A stretch of DNA of 64,000 nucleotides from JAQBVV01 sp965249205 (GCA_965249205.1 CBDFLL010000006.1:372001-436000), one strand, 5' to 3'; positions 17,519-26,638 are shown, numbered from the stretch's first letter. Numbers and translations are program-made. The notes: a model not told the origin generated them from the letters alone.

Positions 17519-17893
17519 ATGATGCGACCGGCGGCCAACCCCTATCTCATATGTCTGGCGGCTTGGCTGTTGCCAGGCGCCGGCCATCTGTGGCTCGGCC
17601 GTGTCCAGAAGGGCCTCATCTTTCTGATCGCGCTGCCATCGATGTTTGCGACAGGTCTGTGGCTGGAAGGACGGTTGTTCCCGTTCGAACTGGGGCAACC
17701 GCTCGTGGCACTGGCGGCGCTGGCTGACGTCGGTATCGGCGTCCCGTACGTGGTCGCGGAGTTCCTCGGTGTCGGCGCCGGGCGGGTCGTGGCGCAGTCG
17801 TTCGAGTATGGCAACGCGTTCCTGATCGTGGCTGGTCTGCTGAACATGCTCGTCGTGCTCGACGCGTTTGACGTGGCGGAGGGCCGAAAGTGA
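17519..17893 (+). CDS. Small integral membrane protein (DUF6677-like)
   Basis: About 124 residues. A ribosome-binding site (AGGAG, 17512-17516) supports the ATG pair at 17519/17522 rather than an upstream in-frame start at 17408. The protein has about four hydrophobic segments: YLICLAAWLLPGAGHLWLG, GLIFLIALPSMFATGLWL, PLVALAALADVGIGVPYVVAEF and GNAFLIVAGLLNMLVVLDAFD. The LPGAGHLWLGRVQKGL motif is shared with TM2-like and DUF6677-type proteins. The stop overlaps the start of an even smaller membrane ORF. No function is assigned. Confidence 0.7.
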   Translation: MMRPAANPYLICLAAWLLPGAGHLWLGRVQKGLIFLIALPSMFATGLWLEGRLFPFELGQPLVALAALADVGIGVPYVVAEFLGVGAGRVVAQSFEYGNAFLIVAGLLNMLVVLDAFDVAEGRK

Positions 17894-18063
17894 GTTCTCA
17901 TCTTGGCGCGATGGCCGCGTTTGCGCTGTTTGTGTCCGTGGTCTTCGCCGCGCTGATGCGCGACGCCCCCGCGGAGCAGCTGCGGCTGGGTCTACGACTC
18001 TTTGGAGGGCTGGTTGGCGGCGGGCTTCTCGCCGGCTGGCTGCTCTATCCGCTTCCGTTCTAG
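17890..18063 (+). CDS. Tiny membrane protein, 57 residues
   Basis: GTG start overlapping the preceding stop (GTGA). The reading is MSSHLGAMAAFALFVSVVFA, then ALMRDAPAEQ and LFGGLVGGGLLAGWLLYPLP, ending at TAG 18061-18063. Two predicted transmembrane helices flank a short charged loop. The overlap and the membrane character match its upstream partner, which makes it a plausible real gene despite its size. Function unknown. Confidence 0.6.
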   Translation: MSSHLGAMAAFALFVSVVFAALMRDAPAEQLRLGLRLFGGLVGGGLLAGWLLYPLPF

Positions 18064-18076
18064 TTTCGTTGCCGAC

Positions 18077-18454
18077 GTGTCGACACGCTTCAAGCTGTGG
18101 GCGAGTGTTGTGCTCTACATGGCGGCGATTTTCTACGTATCCGGCCTATCCGATCCTCCGGTTCCTGCGGGCACAGACAAGTCGTTGCATGGGCTGGTCT
18201 ATTTTGGTCTTGCGATCGTTGTGCTTCGCGCGCTGGTAGGTGGCCAGCCCCGACGAATCGACCTGCGGCGTGCGACGATCGCGTTCCTGATGACCGTGGC
18301 GTACGCCGCGACTGACGAGGTGCATCAGATGTTCGTCCCTGGCCGTACGGCGGATGTGTTCGACCTGCTTGCCGATGCCGGTGGGGCGATCGTGGGCGCG
18401 GCGGCGTGTTGGGCGTGGGGTATAATTTCGCCAGTCTCGCGCGATGAGCTTTGA
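18077..18454 (+). CDS. VanZ-family membrane protein
   Basis: 125 residues from GTG 18077, 13 bases after the preceding stop. The VanZ-like pattern is visible: WASVVLYMAAIFYVSGLSDPP in the first helix, DKSLHGLVYFGLAIVVLRAL (the conserved K-H pair), then LMTVAYAATDEVHQMFVPGRTADVFDLLADAGGAIVG, the family hallmark with Asp-Glu-x-x-Gln. VanZ was first described next to teicoplanin resistance genes. Chromosomal homologues such as this are of unknown function. Confidence 0.85.
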   Translation: MSTRFKLWASVVLYMAAIFYVSGLSDPPVPAGTDKSLHGLVYFGLAIVVLRALVGGQPRRIDLRRATIAFLMTVAYAATDEVHQMFVPGRTADVFDLLADAGGAIVGAAACWAWGIISPVSRDEL

Positions 18455-18610
18455 AAACTTCCTTCCTGAGTACGATGGCGCGGCCGCCATCCCAACCATC
18501 GACCGTCAGCACGGCCTGAACGCGCCGAATGCCACTGTGAACCCGCCGGGTGCTGCGGTGCCCGATGTGCCAGGTGCAGCGGTTGCGTACGCTGTCTGCA
18601 CCAGCGGCCG

Positions 18611-19090
18611 ATGATCGAACTGCGCGGGTCGGATGAGGCCTCCGGTTGCCGCTTCGCGGTCGTTGTCTCTCGTTTCAATGAAGCGATCACTGCGGGCCTG
18701 CTGAGGGGGGCGTGTCAGGCGCTGATGGACGCGTCGGTACGGCACGAGGACATCACGATCGTGCATGTGCCGGGCGCGTTCGATATTCCGGTGGCTGCCC
18801 TGCGGGCGGCCGAGACGGGGCGCTTCGACGCGGTCATCTGTCTCGGCTCCGTGATCAAGGGCGAGACGATACACTTTGAATACATCGCCAGCAGCACGTG
18901 CACGGAGATCGGGTCGGCCGCGGCCGCTACGGGCGTGCCGATCACGCTCGGTGTGCTGACGACGCTTACCGAAGATCAGGCCGCGGAGCGCGCCGCCGAT
19001 GGACCCGGAAACAAGGGGCACGAAGCGGCGCGTGCCGCGGTGGAAATGGCCACGCTGTTTCGTCGGTTGCCTGAGGGCCTCGTCGAATGA
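18611..19090 (+). CDS. ribH: 6,7-dimethyl-8-ribityllumazine synthase
   Basis: Penultimate riboflavin step: condenses 5-amino-6-ribitylaminouracil with 3,4-dihydroxybutanone phosphate. The 159-residue protein has the lumazine synthase pattern FAVVVSRFNEAITAGLLRGA, VPGAFDIPVAALRAAETGRFDAVICLGSVIKGETIHFEYIA (with the catalytic His in ETIHFEY), GVPITLGVLTT and NKGHEAARAAVEMA. ATG 18611 follows a short 56-codon ORF of doubtful status. The stop overlaps nusB (ATGA), a widespread ribH-nusB arrangement. Confidence 0.96.
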   Translation: MIELRGSDEASGCRFAVVVSRFNEAITAGLLRGACQALMDASVRHEDITIVHVPGAFDIPVAALRAAETGRFDAVICLGSVIKGETIHFEYIASSTCTEIGSAAAATGVPITLGVLTTLTEDQAAERAADGPGNKGHEAARAAVEMATLFRRLPEGLVE

Positions 19091-19557
19091 CGGCCAGGGC
19101 GGAGCGTCACCCGGACCACCGGGTGGCGCACGAGCCGCGCCATCGCGCGCGCGAGGCCGCTGTGCAGATGCTGTATCAGTGGGAGGTCGGCCGCGCCTCG
19201 ATGGCCGACGTAGTGGAGACATTCTGGCTTCACGACGATCAAGGGGACCCGGCGATCGCCGGCACTGATCACGGGATGTTCGCGCAAACGCTCGCTGCAG
19301 GTGTAGCCGACACCGTCGGCACCCTGGATCCGATCATCGTCGACGCTGCTGAGAACTGGCGGATCGAGCGCATGAACATCGTGGACCGCCTTATACTGCG
19401 GCTGGCAGTCTATGAGTTTCTCCACCAGCCGGCCACGCCATCGCGCGTCATCATCAACGAGGCGTTGGAGCTGGCGCGCACGTTTTGCGATGTCGACTCG
19501 GTACGATTCGTCAACGGAATTCTTGACGCGGTACGCCGCCGCCTTGAACGCGAATGA
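19087..19557 (+). CDS. nusB: Transcription antitermination factor NusB
   Basis: 156 residues. RNA-binding factor that joins NusE/S10 on boxA RNA during rRNA transcription. The N-terminal RHRAREAAVQMLYQWEVG and the C-terminal NIVDRLILRLAVYEFLHQPATPSRVIINEALELARTF and SVRFVNGILDAV segments are the conserved NusB helices. It overlaps both ribH and lysS by 4 bases, so the three genes are translationally coupled. Confidence 0.95.
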   Translation: MTARAERHPDHRVAHEPRHRAREAAVQMLYQWEVGRASMADVVETFWLHDDQGDPAIAGTDHGMFAQTLAAGVADTVGTLDPIIVDAAENWRIERMNIVDRLILRLAVYEFLHQPATPSRVIINEALELARTFCDVDSVRFVNGILDAVRRRLERE

Positions 19558-21059
19558 CCACCACAGAGGAGTCCGATCAGGTCGTCCAACGCCGCTTGAA
19601 CCTCGAGGAGTTGCGCAAACTCGGCGTGGATCCCTACCCGCAGCGCTTCGACCCGAAGGCCTCAGTTGAAGACATCGTTCAGGCGCATGGCGCCAAGGAC
19701 GGTGACATGCTCGACGCCGAGCAGGTCATAACTCGCACGGCCGGGCGGGTCTTGGCCATTCGCAGCTTCGGGAAGGCCAACTTCCTGGTGCTCTCGGACG
19801 GCAAAGCCCGCATCCAGGTCTACATCCGCCAGGATGCACTCTCCGAGCGCGATTTTCAGATCTTTAAGTTGCTCGATTTCGGCGATTGGGTGGGCGTGGA
19901 GGGGCGTCTCTTCCGGACCAAGACCAAAGAACTCACGATTTGGGCATCGACGCTTGAGTTTCTCGCCAAGTGTCTGCTGCCGTTGCCGGAGAAGTGGCAT
20001 GGCCTCACTGACGTTGAGACTCGGTACCGCCAGCGATATCTCGACCTGATCGTCAATCCGGACGCGCGGCGGGTGTTCGAGACTCGCAGTCGTGTGGTGA
20101 CTGCCACCCGTGAGTTCCTGAGTGCCCGTGGCTTTCTCGAGGTCGAGACGCCGATGATGCAATCGGTTGCCGGCGGCGCACTGGCCCGACCGTTCGTGAC
20201 CCACCACAACGCGCTCGATATGCCCCTCTATATGCGGGTCGCACCGGAGCTCTATCTCAAGCGGTTGACCGTCGGCGGGATCGAGCGGGTGTTCGAGATC
20301 AATCGTAATTTCCGGAACGAAGGCATCTCGACGCAGCACAACCCTGAATTCACGATGCTTGAGTTCTATTGGACGTACGCTGACTACACCGACCTGATGA
20401 CGCTCACCGAGCAGTTGCTGGCCGACATTGCGGTCAAGGCCATTGGGACCGACGAGATCCAGTACGGCGACCAGAAGATCTCGTTGAGGGCGCCGTTCCG
20501 ACGTCTGTCGATGCGAGAAGCCGCGCGGGATGCGGCCACTGCCCGCCTCGGTACACCAGTTGATGCTGGTGACCTGCGACGACGGGACACTGTGGTCGCG
20601 CTCGGCGCCAGATTGGGCGTAGAAGCGGGCGCGGGCATGGGGGCGGGCAAGATTACCGCGGCGATATTCGAGACGCTCTGCGAGGAGAACCTCATCCAGC
20701 CGACCTTCGTGTATGACTTTCCGACCGAGGTGTCACCGCTGTCGAAGCAGAAGGTCGACGATCCAGACACCGTCGAGCGCTTCGAGCTGTATGTGGCCGG
20801 AGTCGAACTGGCCAACGCCTTCAGCGAGCTGAATGACCCCGCCGAGCAGCGCGACCGTTTCAAGGCGCAGCTCAGGCAGCGGGCTGGTGGAGATCAGGAG
20901 GCGCACGCCATGGACGAGGACTACATTCGCGCGCTCGAATTCGGGATGCCTCCGGCCGCCGGGGAAGGGATCGGCATCGATCGCCTGGTGATGTTGCTGA
21001 CGAACAGCCCGTCGATTCGCGATGTGATCCTCTTCCCGGTGATGAGGCCGAAGGCGTAG
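19554..21059 (+). CDS. lysS: Lysine--tRNA ligase, class II
   Basis: 501 residues, the normal class II LysRS length. An OB-fold anticodon-binding domain comes first (GRVLAIRSFGKANFLVLSDGKARIQVYI). The catalytic domain follows with motif 1 (TRSRVVTATREFLSARGFLEVETPMM), motif 2 (FEINRNFRNEGISTQHNPEFTMLEFY) and motif 3 (GEGIGIDRLVMLLTNSPSIRDVILFP). It charges tRNA-Lys in the cytoplasm. It begins inside the nusB stop, and lolCE follows 26 bases later. Confidence 0.97.
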   Translation: MTTTEESDQVVQRRLNLEELRKLGVDPYPQRFDPKASVEDIVQAHGAKDGDMLDAEQVITRTAGRVLAIRSFGKANFLVLSDGKARIQVYIRQDALSERDFQIFKLLDFGDWVGVEGRLFRTKTKELTIWASTLEFLAKCLLPLPEKWHGLTDVETRYRQRYLDLIVNPDARRVFETRSRVVTATREFLSARGFLEVETPMMQSVAGGALARPFVTHHNALDMPLYMRVAPELYLKRLTVGGIERVFEINRNFRNEGISTQHNPEFTMLEFYWTYADYTDLMTLTEQLLADIAVKAIGTDEIQYGDQKISLRAPFRRLSMREAARDAATARLGTPVDAGDLRRRDTVVALGARLGVEAGAGMGAGKITAAIFETLCEENLIQPTFVYDFPTEVSPLSKQKVDDPDTVERFELYVAGVELANAFSELNDPAEQRDRFKAQLRQRAGGDQEAHAMDEDYIRALEFGMPPAAGEGIGIDRLVMLLTNSPSIRDVILFPVMRPKA

Positions 21060-21085
21060 CGTGGCGGAGGCCTGAGAGGCACGGT

Positions 21086-22309
21086 ATGGCATTCGAACTG
21101 TTTGTTGCCCTGCGCTATCTTCTCGCGCGCCGGAAGCAGGCGTTCATTTCGCTCATTTCTCTGATATCGACGATGGGCGTCGCCGTCGGAGTGATGGCAC
21201 TTGTCATCGCGCTGGCGCTGATGACAGGCCTGCAGGCGGAGTTGCGCGACCGTATCCTCGGCTCGTCGGCGCATGTCTACGTGTGGAAGACCGGTGGTAT
21301 CGATGACTACCGGGCGGAAGTGACGGTGCTTCGGGATATCGAGGGCGTCGTTGGCGCCGCGCCCGCCGTGCTCGGCAAGGCGCTGATTTCGACCGAGCTC
21401 GCTGACGCGTTCATCAGTCTCAAGGGCGTGGACCCGGCACTCGAGGCGGACGTGACCGACATCCAACGCGCGATGCAGAGCGGGAGCATCGAGAACTTGG
21501 CGTCTATCTCGGAGGATGCGCTTCCCGGCATCCTGATCGGTCGCAATTTGGCCGCACAGCTTGGCGTTGCCATCGGCGACACGGCGACCGTACTGTCACC
21601 GCAGGGCACTCTGTCGCCCATGGGTATGATTCCGCGGACCCGCCGCGTCCACATCGCGGGCATCTACACACTCGGGCTTTTCGAGTTCGACGCCGCATAC
21701 GGATTCGTGTCGCTCGAGTTCGCCGAACGCCTGCTGGGGAAGGCCATTCCCGATCTGATTGAGTTGCGCGTGGCCGACATAGACGAGGCACCAGATATTT
21801 CCGAGCGCATCCCGAACGAGCTTGGCATTGAGTATGTGAGCCAGGACTGGGCCGACATGAACCAGGCGCTATTCTCGGCACTCTGGCTCGAGAAGATGGC
21901 GATCTCCATCACGATCGCGCTCATCGTCATGGTCGCGGCGCTCAATATCGTCGCGTCGCTGGTACTTCTCGTGATGGAGAAGAGCCGCGATATCGCCATT
22001 CTGAAGACGATGGGCACATCGTCACGGAGGGTGATGACGATTTTCATGCTCCAGGGACTGGTCATCGGTGTCGCCGGTACAACCGTCGGTGCGTCGTGCG
22101 GGCTGGCACTGTGCTGGGTGCTCGATCGTTATCGGTTGATTCAGATCCCGATGGACGTGTACCAAGTGTCCTACGTGCCGTTTGTCGTGCAGCCGCTCGA
22201 CTTCGCCATCGTGGTCGCGTCGGCTATTCTCATCTGCTTCCTGGCGACGATCTATCCTTCGCGGCAGGCGTCGAGGCTCGACCCTGTGCAGGCGCTACGG
22301 TTCGAGTGA
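21086..22309 (+). CDS. lolC: Lipoprotein-releasing ABC permease LolC/LolE-type
   Basis: 407 residues with the LolCE topology: an N-terminal helix after FELFVALRYLLARRKQAFISLISLISTMGVAVGVMALVIALALMTG, a periplasmic domain (about residues 50-265), and three C-terminal helices (ISITIALIVMVAALNIVASLVLLVMEK, IFMLQGLVIGVAGTTVGASCGLAL, FAIVVASAILICFLATIYPSRQASRL). The segment DIAILKTMGTSSRRVMTIF is the coupling helix. The permease releases mature lipoproteins from the inner membrane to LolA. Only one permease gene is present, as in genomes with a single LolF-like homodimeric subunit. lolD follows. Confidence 0.92.
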   Translation: MAFELFVALRYLLARRKQAFISLISLISTMGVAVGVMALVIALALMTGLQAELRDRILGSSAHVYVWKTGGIDDYRAEVTVLRDIEGVVGAAPAVLGKALISTELADAFISLKGVDPALEADVTDIQRAMQSGSIENLASISEDALPGILIGRNLAAQLGVAIGDTATVLSPQGTLSPMGMIPRTRRVHIAGIYTLGLFEFDAAYGFVSLEFAERLLGKAIPDLIELRVADIDEAPDISERIPNELGIEYVSQDWADMNQALFSALWLEKMAISITIALIVMVAALNIVASLVLLVMEKSRDIAILKTMGTSSRRVMTIFMLQGLVIGVAGTTVGASCGLALCWVLDRYRLIQIPMDVYQVSYVPFVVQPLDFAIVVASAILICFLATIYPSRQASRLDPVQALRFE

Positions 22310-22325
22310 TGAGGCTGTGTGTGAC

Positions 22326-23000
22326 GTGGCGTTTGTAGATGTCAGAGGACTGAACAAGTCCTACATCGTCGGCGCCCAGAGTATTCACGTGCTTCGCGAT
22401 CTGAACCTCAGCGTTGCGAAGGGTGAAATGCTGGCGATCATTGGCGCGTCCGGCGTGGGTAAGAGCACGCTGTTGCACCTGCTCGGCGGCCTCGACCGCT
22501 CGGACTCGGGTGGGGTGCGCGTGGCCGATGCGGATCTGACAGCGATGCCAGCTCAGGATCTGGTCGCGTTCCGCAACCGCCACGTCGGGTTCGTGTTCCA
22601 GTTTCACCACTTGATGCCAGAGTTTGACGCCACTGAGAACGTCGAGATGCCGATGCGCATTGCCCGGCTATCTCGCGGAGACGCGAGACGCCGCGCGATC
22701 GAACTCCTGGGCCGGGTTGGGCTGGGTGATCGCCTGGTGCACAGGCCTGCCATGTTGTCGGGCGGGGAACAGCAACGCGTGGCTGTCGCTCGCGCGCTGG
22801 TGATGAAGCCGGCACTACTCCTTGCCGACGAGCCCACGGGAGACGTCGACGAGAATACCGCCGAGGCGCTTCACCAGTTGCTGCGGGACATGCATGCTGA
22901 ACACGGACTGACGTCGATCATCGCGACGCACAACGCCAGACTCGCCGCAGCCTGCGACCGGGTGCTCTGCCTGGAGCAAGGCCAGCTACAGCGGCGCTGA
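22326..23000 (+). CDS. lolD: Lipoprotein-releasing ATPase LolD-type
   Basis: ABC ATPase partner of the preceding permease. Motifs are Walker A GASGVGKSTLL, Q-loop VFQFHHLMPEFDATENVEMPM (the Lol-specific form), signature LSGGEQQRVAVARAL, Walker B LLLADEPTGDVDE and switch His in IIATHN. GTG 22326 gives the family N-terminus MAFVDVRGLNKSY; GTG 22317 is an alternative. The frame stays open far upstream inside lolC, which is read-through and not coding. About 224 residues, typical for LolD. Confidence 0.93.
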   Translation: MAFVDVRGLNKSYIVGAQSIHVLRDLNLSVAKGEMLAIIGASGVGKSTLLHLLGGLDRSDSGGVRVADADLTAMPAQDLVAFRNRHVGFVFQFHHLMPEFDATENVEMPMRIARLSRGDARRRAIELLGRVGLGDRLVHRPAMLSGGEQQRVAVARALVMKPALLLADEPTGDVDENTAEALHQLLRDMHAEHGLTSIIATHNARLAAACDRVLCLEQGQLQRR

Positions 23001-23031
23001 CTTTCCCGCGCCCGATCGGGCGAGCGGGATG

Positions 23032-23916
23032 TCAGAGTCCCGCGCGCTCGAACAGCACCGTCGCCAGTGCTGAACAATCGTCTTCGCCACGGCCTGCAGC
23101 GATGAGCGCCTCCACGAGTTGATGCACTGCGGCACTGACCGGCGCGGGGACGTCGAGTTCGGCGATCGTGGCCGACGCAATACGTAAATCTTTAGCGTAG
23201 AGCGCCGCGCGAAATCCTGGTGTGTAGTTGCCAGTGAGGATGCGCTCGCCGTGGAGCTCCAGTACCCGACTTGCCGCGAAGCCGCCGAGCAGCGCCTCAC
23301 GCACTTTCGCCGGATCGACGCCCGCCTTTCGCGCCAGGACGAACGCTTCGGTCACGGCGGTCAGCGTGCCGCCGATGACGATCTGGTTGCAGACCTTGCA
23401 CAATTGACCTGCGCCTGAGTCACCGATTCGGACCACTCGCTCTGGATTACCCATGACATCAAGCAGTGGCTTCACGGCGTCGAACGCCGCCTGATCTCCA
23501 CCGACCATGATTGACAGTGTGCCGCTTTCCGCGCCGATGTCTCCGCCGCTGACAGGCGCGTCGAGCATCGTGGCGCCCAGGGACGTCGCACGTGCCGCCA
23601 GGCGCTGGGCGGTGCTTGGCGCGATCGTGCTCGTGTCGATGATGATCGTGCCTGGCTGCATCGCGCTAAAGACCCCGTCAGGCCCTTCGAGCACCAACTC
23701 GACGTCCGGCGAGTCAGGCACCATGGTAAAAATACGGGTGGCGCGGCGCGCCACCTCGGCCGGTGACGACGCCCGGACAGCGCCCGAGGCAACCAGGTCG
23801 TCGACAGGAGCCGGGCTTCGGCTGTTGACAACCAGAGGAAAGCCAGCCTTGAGAAGATTTTTCGCCATCGGCCGGCCCATGAGACCAAGTCCGATGAAAC
23901 CAATAGTGTCAGCCAT
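23032..23916 (-). CDS. NAD(P)-dependent beta-hydroxyacid dehydrogenase (GarR/HIBADH family)
   Basis: 294 residues. Rossmann fold with GFIGLGLMGRPMAKNLLKAG near the N-terminus. The 3-hydroxyisobutyrate dehydrogenase catalytic segment follows as DAPVSGGDIGAESGTLSIMVGG, with GDSGAGQLCKVCNQIVIGG carrying the catalytic Lys, then the helical C-terminal domain. Members reduce tartronate semialdehyde, oxidise 3-hydroxyisobutyrate or reduce succinic semialdehyde; the substrate cannot be read here. The ATG at 23916 gives the family start MADTIGFIG; an upstream in-frame start at 23955 looks extraneous. It is divergent from clpC. Confidence 0.88.
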   Translation of the reverse strand: MADTIGFIGLGLMGRPMAKNLLKAGFPLVVNSRSPAPVDDLVASGAVRASSPAEVARRATRIFTMVPDSPDVELVLEGPDGVFSAMQPGTIIIDTSTIAPSTAQRLAARATSLGATMLDAPVSGGDIGAESGTLSIMVGGDQAAFDAVKPLLDVMGNPERVVRIGDSGAGQLCKVCNQIVIGGTLTAVTEAFVLARKAGVDPAKVREALLGGFAASRVLELHGERILTGNYTPGFRAALYAKDLRIASATIAELDVPAPVSAAVHQLVEALIAAGRGEDDCSALATVLFERAGL

Positions 23917-23948
23917 ACGGGGCAGTATAGTGCGGGCTGAGCGCCCAT

Positions 23949-23960
23949 ACCCCATGGGGT
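23949..23960. promoter_or_regulatory. 12-bp perfect palindrome upstream of clpC
   Basis: ACCCCATGGGGT is perfectly self-complementary and lies in the divergent intergenic space between the dehydrogenase and clpC. It could be an operator. A chance GC-rich palindrome is possible, and no second copy was noticed in the window. Confidence 0.3.
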
Positions 23961-24022
23961 GGACCGCATTTTCATGGGTGCGGGGACGAACGTCTGCGCA
24001 CGCGGGTCGCGCCGGGCTACCC

Positions 24023-24028
24023 TATAAT
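24023..24028 (+). promoter_or_regulatory. Candidate -10 box upstream of clpC
   Basis: A perfect TATAAT lies 56 bases before the clpC start in an intergenic region where a promoter is expected. No convincing TTGACA-like hexamer is present 16-18 bases upstream, so recognition may rely on another factor, or the match may be chance. Confidence 0.4.
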
Positions 24029-24084
24029 GACAAGTGAAGGGGTCACGCGTCTTCGTCACGATCCTCTAACGTCAGGCGGGCAGG

Positions 24085-26520
24085 ATGTTCGAACGCTACA
24101 CAGAACGAGCGCGACGGGTTCTCTTTTTCGCGCGCTATGAGGCCAGCCAGCTTGGCAGTGTCTCCATCGAGACTGAGCACCTCCTGCTGGGCCTGATCCG
24201 CGAAGGAAAGGGACTCACGAGTCGGATCTTCGCCCGTTCACATCTGTCTCTCGAGAACATCCGAAAGGAAATCGAAGGCCGCACGGTACTGCGCGAGAAA
24301 GTGTCGACCTCCGTCGAGATTCCGTTTAGCGCCGAAACGAAACACGTGCTGCAGTTCGCCGCCGAAGAGGCGGATCGACTGCTGCACAACTACATCGGCA
24401 CCGAGCATCTCTTGCTCGGCCTGCTGCGTGAAGAGCAGTCTGTCGCCGCATCCATCCTGGTGGAAAAAGGGATGCGTCTCCACACAGTGCGCGAGGACAT
24501 CGTGCAGCTGCTTAACGAAAAGACGACGGTGACGCGGGTCAAGGAGACGCCGCTGCTGGCCGAGTTCAGTCGAGACCTCACGGAAGCGGCGATGAAGAAT
24601 CAGCTCGATCCGCTGGTTGGCCGTGCCTATGAACTCGAGCGCGTGCAGCAGGTGCTGTGCCGGCGCACGAAGAACAATGCCGTGCTGATCGGAGAGCCTG
24701 GCGTCGGCAAGACCGCCATTGTCGAAGGTCTCGCGCAGCAAATCGTCTACGGCGACGTACCGCACTTTCTGGCCGACAAGCGCATTCTGGCGCTTGATAT
24801 CTCGTTGATTGTGGCGGGCACCAAGTATCGTGGCCAGTTCGAGGAACGACTGAAGGCCATCATGAAGGAACTCACGGAAAACCCGAACATCATCGTGTTC
24901 ATCGACGAGCTGCATACGCTTGTGGGCGCCGGGTCCGCCGAGGGGTCGCTCGACGCGGCCAACATTCTGAAGCCAGCGCTTTCACGTGGGGAGATTCGGT
25001 GCATCGGCGCGACGACGCCTAGTGAGTATCGCAAGTACATCGAGAAGGATCGCTCGCTGGAACGCCGGTTTCAGGCCGTGAAAGTAGACCCGCCCGCCGA
25101 AAAGGAGACGATCGAGATTCTGCTGGGTATCAAGGATCGCTACGAGCAGTTTCACCACGTGGAGTACACGCACGAGGCGATCGAGGCGGCGGTGTACCAG
25201 TCGAGTCGCTACATCACCGATCGCTTTCTGCCCGACAAGGCGATCGATCTTGTTGACGAGGCGGGCGCCCGAGCCAAGTTGAAGGAAGCCGGCCACAGTG
25301 AGGAGTTCGGCGAGATCAACAAGAGCATTCGGGTTGCCGTCGAGCAGATGGAGAACGCCGTCTCGCAGAAGGATTTCGAGCGTGCACAGTTCTATCGAGA
25401 GCAGGAAGTGTCGGCGCGGGAGAACCTGCAGTTCGTCCGAGAGAAGTTCGACGTGAAAACGAGCGCTCGGAGGGTTGTGGTCACCAAGGCCGATATCGAT
25501 GAGGTCGTGTCGAAGTGGACGGGTGTGCCGATCACCTCAGTCAATCAGGACGAGAGCGACAAATTGCTGCGCATGGAGGCCGATCTTCACAAACGGGTGA
25601 TCAGTCAGGGCAAGGCGATTTCCGCTCTGTCCCGGGCGATCCGTCGGTCGCGCGCGGGCCTCAAGAATCCGAACCGGCCGGTTGGCAGCTTCATCTTCCT
25701 TGGGCCCACCGGTGTCGGGAAGACGGAACTTGCGCGTGCGCTGGCCAACTTTCTCTTTGGTAGCGATGCCGCGCTCATTCGCTTCGACATGTCCGAGTAC
25801 ATGGAGAAGCATTCCGTGTCGAAGCTGATCGGCTCACCTCCCGGGTATGTCGGCCACGAGGAAGGTGGTCAGCTGACTGAGAAGGTGAAGCGCAACCCAT
25901 ACTCAGTGGTGCTTCTCGACGAGGTCGAGAAGGCGCACCCGGACATCTTCAATATTCTGCTGCAGGTGTTCGAGGATGGTCATCTGACGGACGGGCTCGG
26001 GAACCGGGTGAACTTCAAGAACACGATCATCATCATGACGTCGAACATCGGCGCGCGCTTCATTCAGAAGAAGGCGTCGCTTGGTTTTCAGGCGAGCGAT
26101 GTGGGTTCAATCGACAAAAACCTGACCGAAATGGTGCTCGGAGAGGTCAAGCGTACGTTCAATCCAGAATTCATCAATCGCGTCGATGAGATCATCGTGT
26201 TCGACGCGCTGACCGATGACGATCTGCGGCAGATTATGACGCTCCTCGTTGAGCAGCTGAATGCCAATCTGGCTGATCGGCGGATGAAGATCACGCTCGC
26301 CCCGGAAGTGACGGACTGGATCATCGACAGCACCTGCAAGGACCGCTCGTACGGTGCGCGGCCGTTACGGCGCGCCATCCAACGCTATGTCGAGGATCCG
26401 CTGTCGGAGGAGTTGATTCGAGGCAATCTACGGGATGGCGATGTCGAGGTCTTTCTGGAGGGCGGACAGCTCTCATACCGGCCAGCGGGAGAGCTGACCG
26501 GAGGCCGACGTCTTCCCTGA
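24085..26520 (+). CDS. clpC: ATP-dependent Clp protease ATP-binding subunit ClpC
   Basis: 811-residue AAA+ unfoldase. Two N-terminal Clp repeats (MFERYTERARRVLFFARYEASQLGSVSIETEHLLLGLI and a second at TKHVLQFAAEEADRLLHNYIGTEHLLLGLL) precede the first ATPase domain with Walker A GEPGVGKT and Walker B IIVFIDELHTLVGAG. A UVR-type middle region follows (NAVSQKDFERAQFYREQEVSARE), which separates ClpC from ClpA. The second ATPase domain has GPTGVGKTELAR, VVLLDEVEKAHPD and a C-terminal D2-small domain with DRSYGARPLRRAIQRYVEDPL. It feeds substrates to ClpP, which is not in the window. Confidence 0.96.
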   Translation: MFERYTERARRVLFFARYEASQLGSVSIETEHLLLGLIREGKGLTSRIFARSHLSLENIRKEIEGRTVLREKVSTSVEIPFSAETKHVLQFAAEEADRLLHNYIGTEHLLLGLLREEQSVAASILVEKGMRLHTVREDIVQLLNEKTTVTRVKETPLLAEFSRDLTEAAMKNQLDPLVGRAYELERVQQVLCRRTKNNAVLIGEPGVGKTAIVEGLAQQIVYGDVPHFLADKRILALDISLIVAGTKYRGQFEERLKAIMKELTENPNIIVFIDELHTLVGAGSAEGSLDAANILKPALSRGEIRCIGATTPSEYRKYIEKDRSLERRFQAVKVDPPAEKETIEILLGIKDRYEQFHHVEYTHEAIEAAVYQSSRYITDRFLPDKAIDLVDEAGARAKLKEAGHSEEFGEINKSIRVAVEQMENAVSQKDFERAQFYREQEVSARENLQFVREKFDVKTSARRVVVTKADIDEVVSKWTGVPITSVNQDESDKLLRMEADLHKRVISQGKAISALSRAIRRSRAGLKNPNRPVGSFIFLGPTGVGKTELARALANFLFGSDAALIRFDMSEYMEKHSVSKLIGSPPGYVGHEEGGQLTEKVKRNPYSVVLLDEVEKAHPDIFNILLQVFEDGHLTDGLGNRVNFKNTIIIMTSNIGARFIQKKASLGFQASDVGSIDKNLTEMVLGEVKRTFNPEFINRVDEIIVFDALTDDDLRQIMTLLVEQLNANLADRRMKITLAPEVTDWIIDSTCKDRSYGARPLRRAIQRYVEDPLSEELIRGNLRDGDVEVFLEGGQLSYRPAGELTGGRRLP

Positions 26521-26638
26521 TTGTCCCGGTGCCGTCGCGCTGAAGCGGCCTCGGTCGGGCGGTTGACTCCGCCCTCCGCCCCGGCACAGGCCAAACTCCG
26601 TCCGGGAGCGTCTAAGATCCTGTAAACTAAGTGATCTA

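Noticed and set aside
18421..18426. TATAAT before ribH
   Set aside because: It lies inside the VanZ gene, has no -35 partner, and ribH starts 185 bases later; probably chance.
18444..18614. 56-codon ORF (MSFENFLPEYDGAA...) overlapping the VanZ end and the ribH start by ATGA
   Set aside because: The overlaps are tempting, but the product is Ala/Pro/Val-rich without helices or motifs, and it overlaps the end of VanZ. Not supportable from sequence alone.
26557..26574. GGGCGG-CCGCCC hairpin after clpC as a terminator
   Set aside because: Only a 6-bp stem with no T-run, common by chance in this GC-rich sequence.
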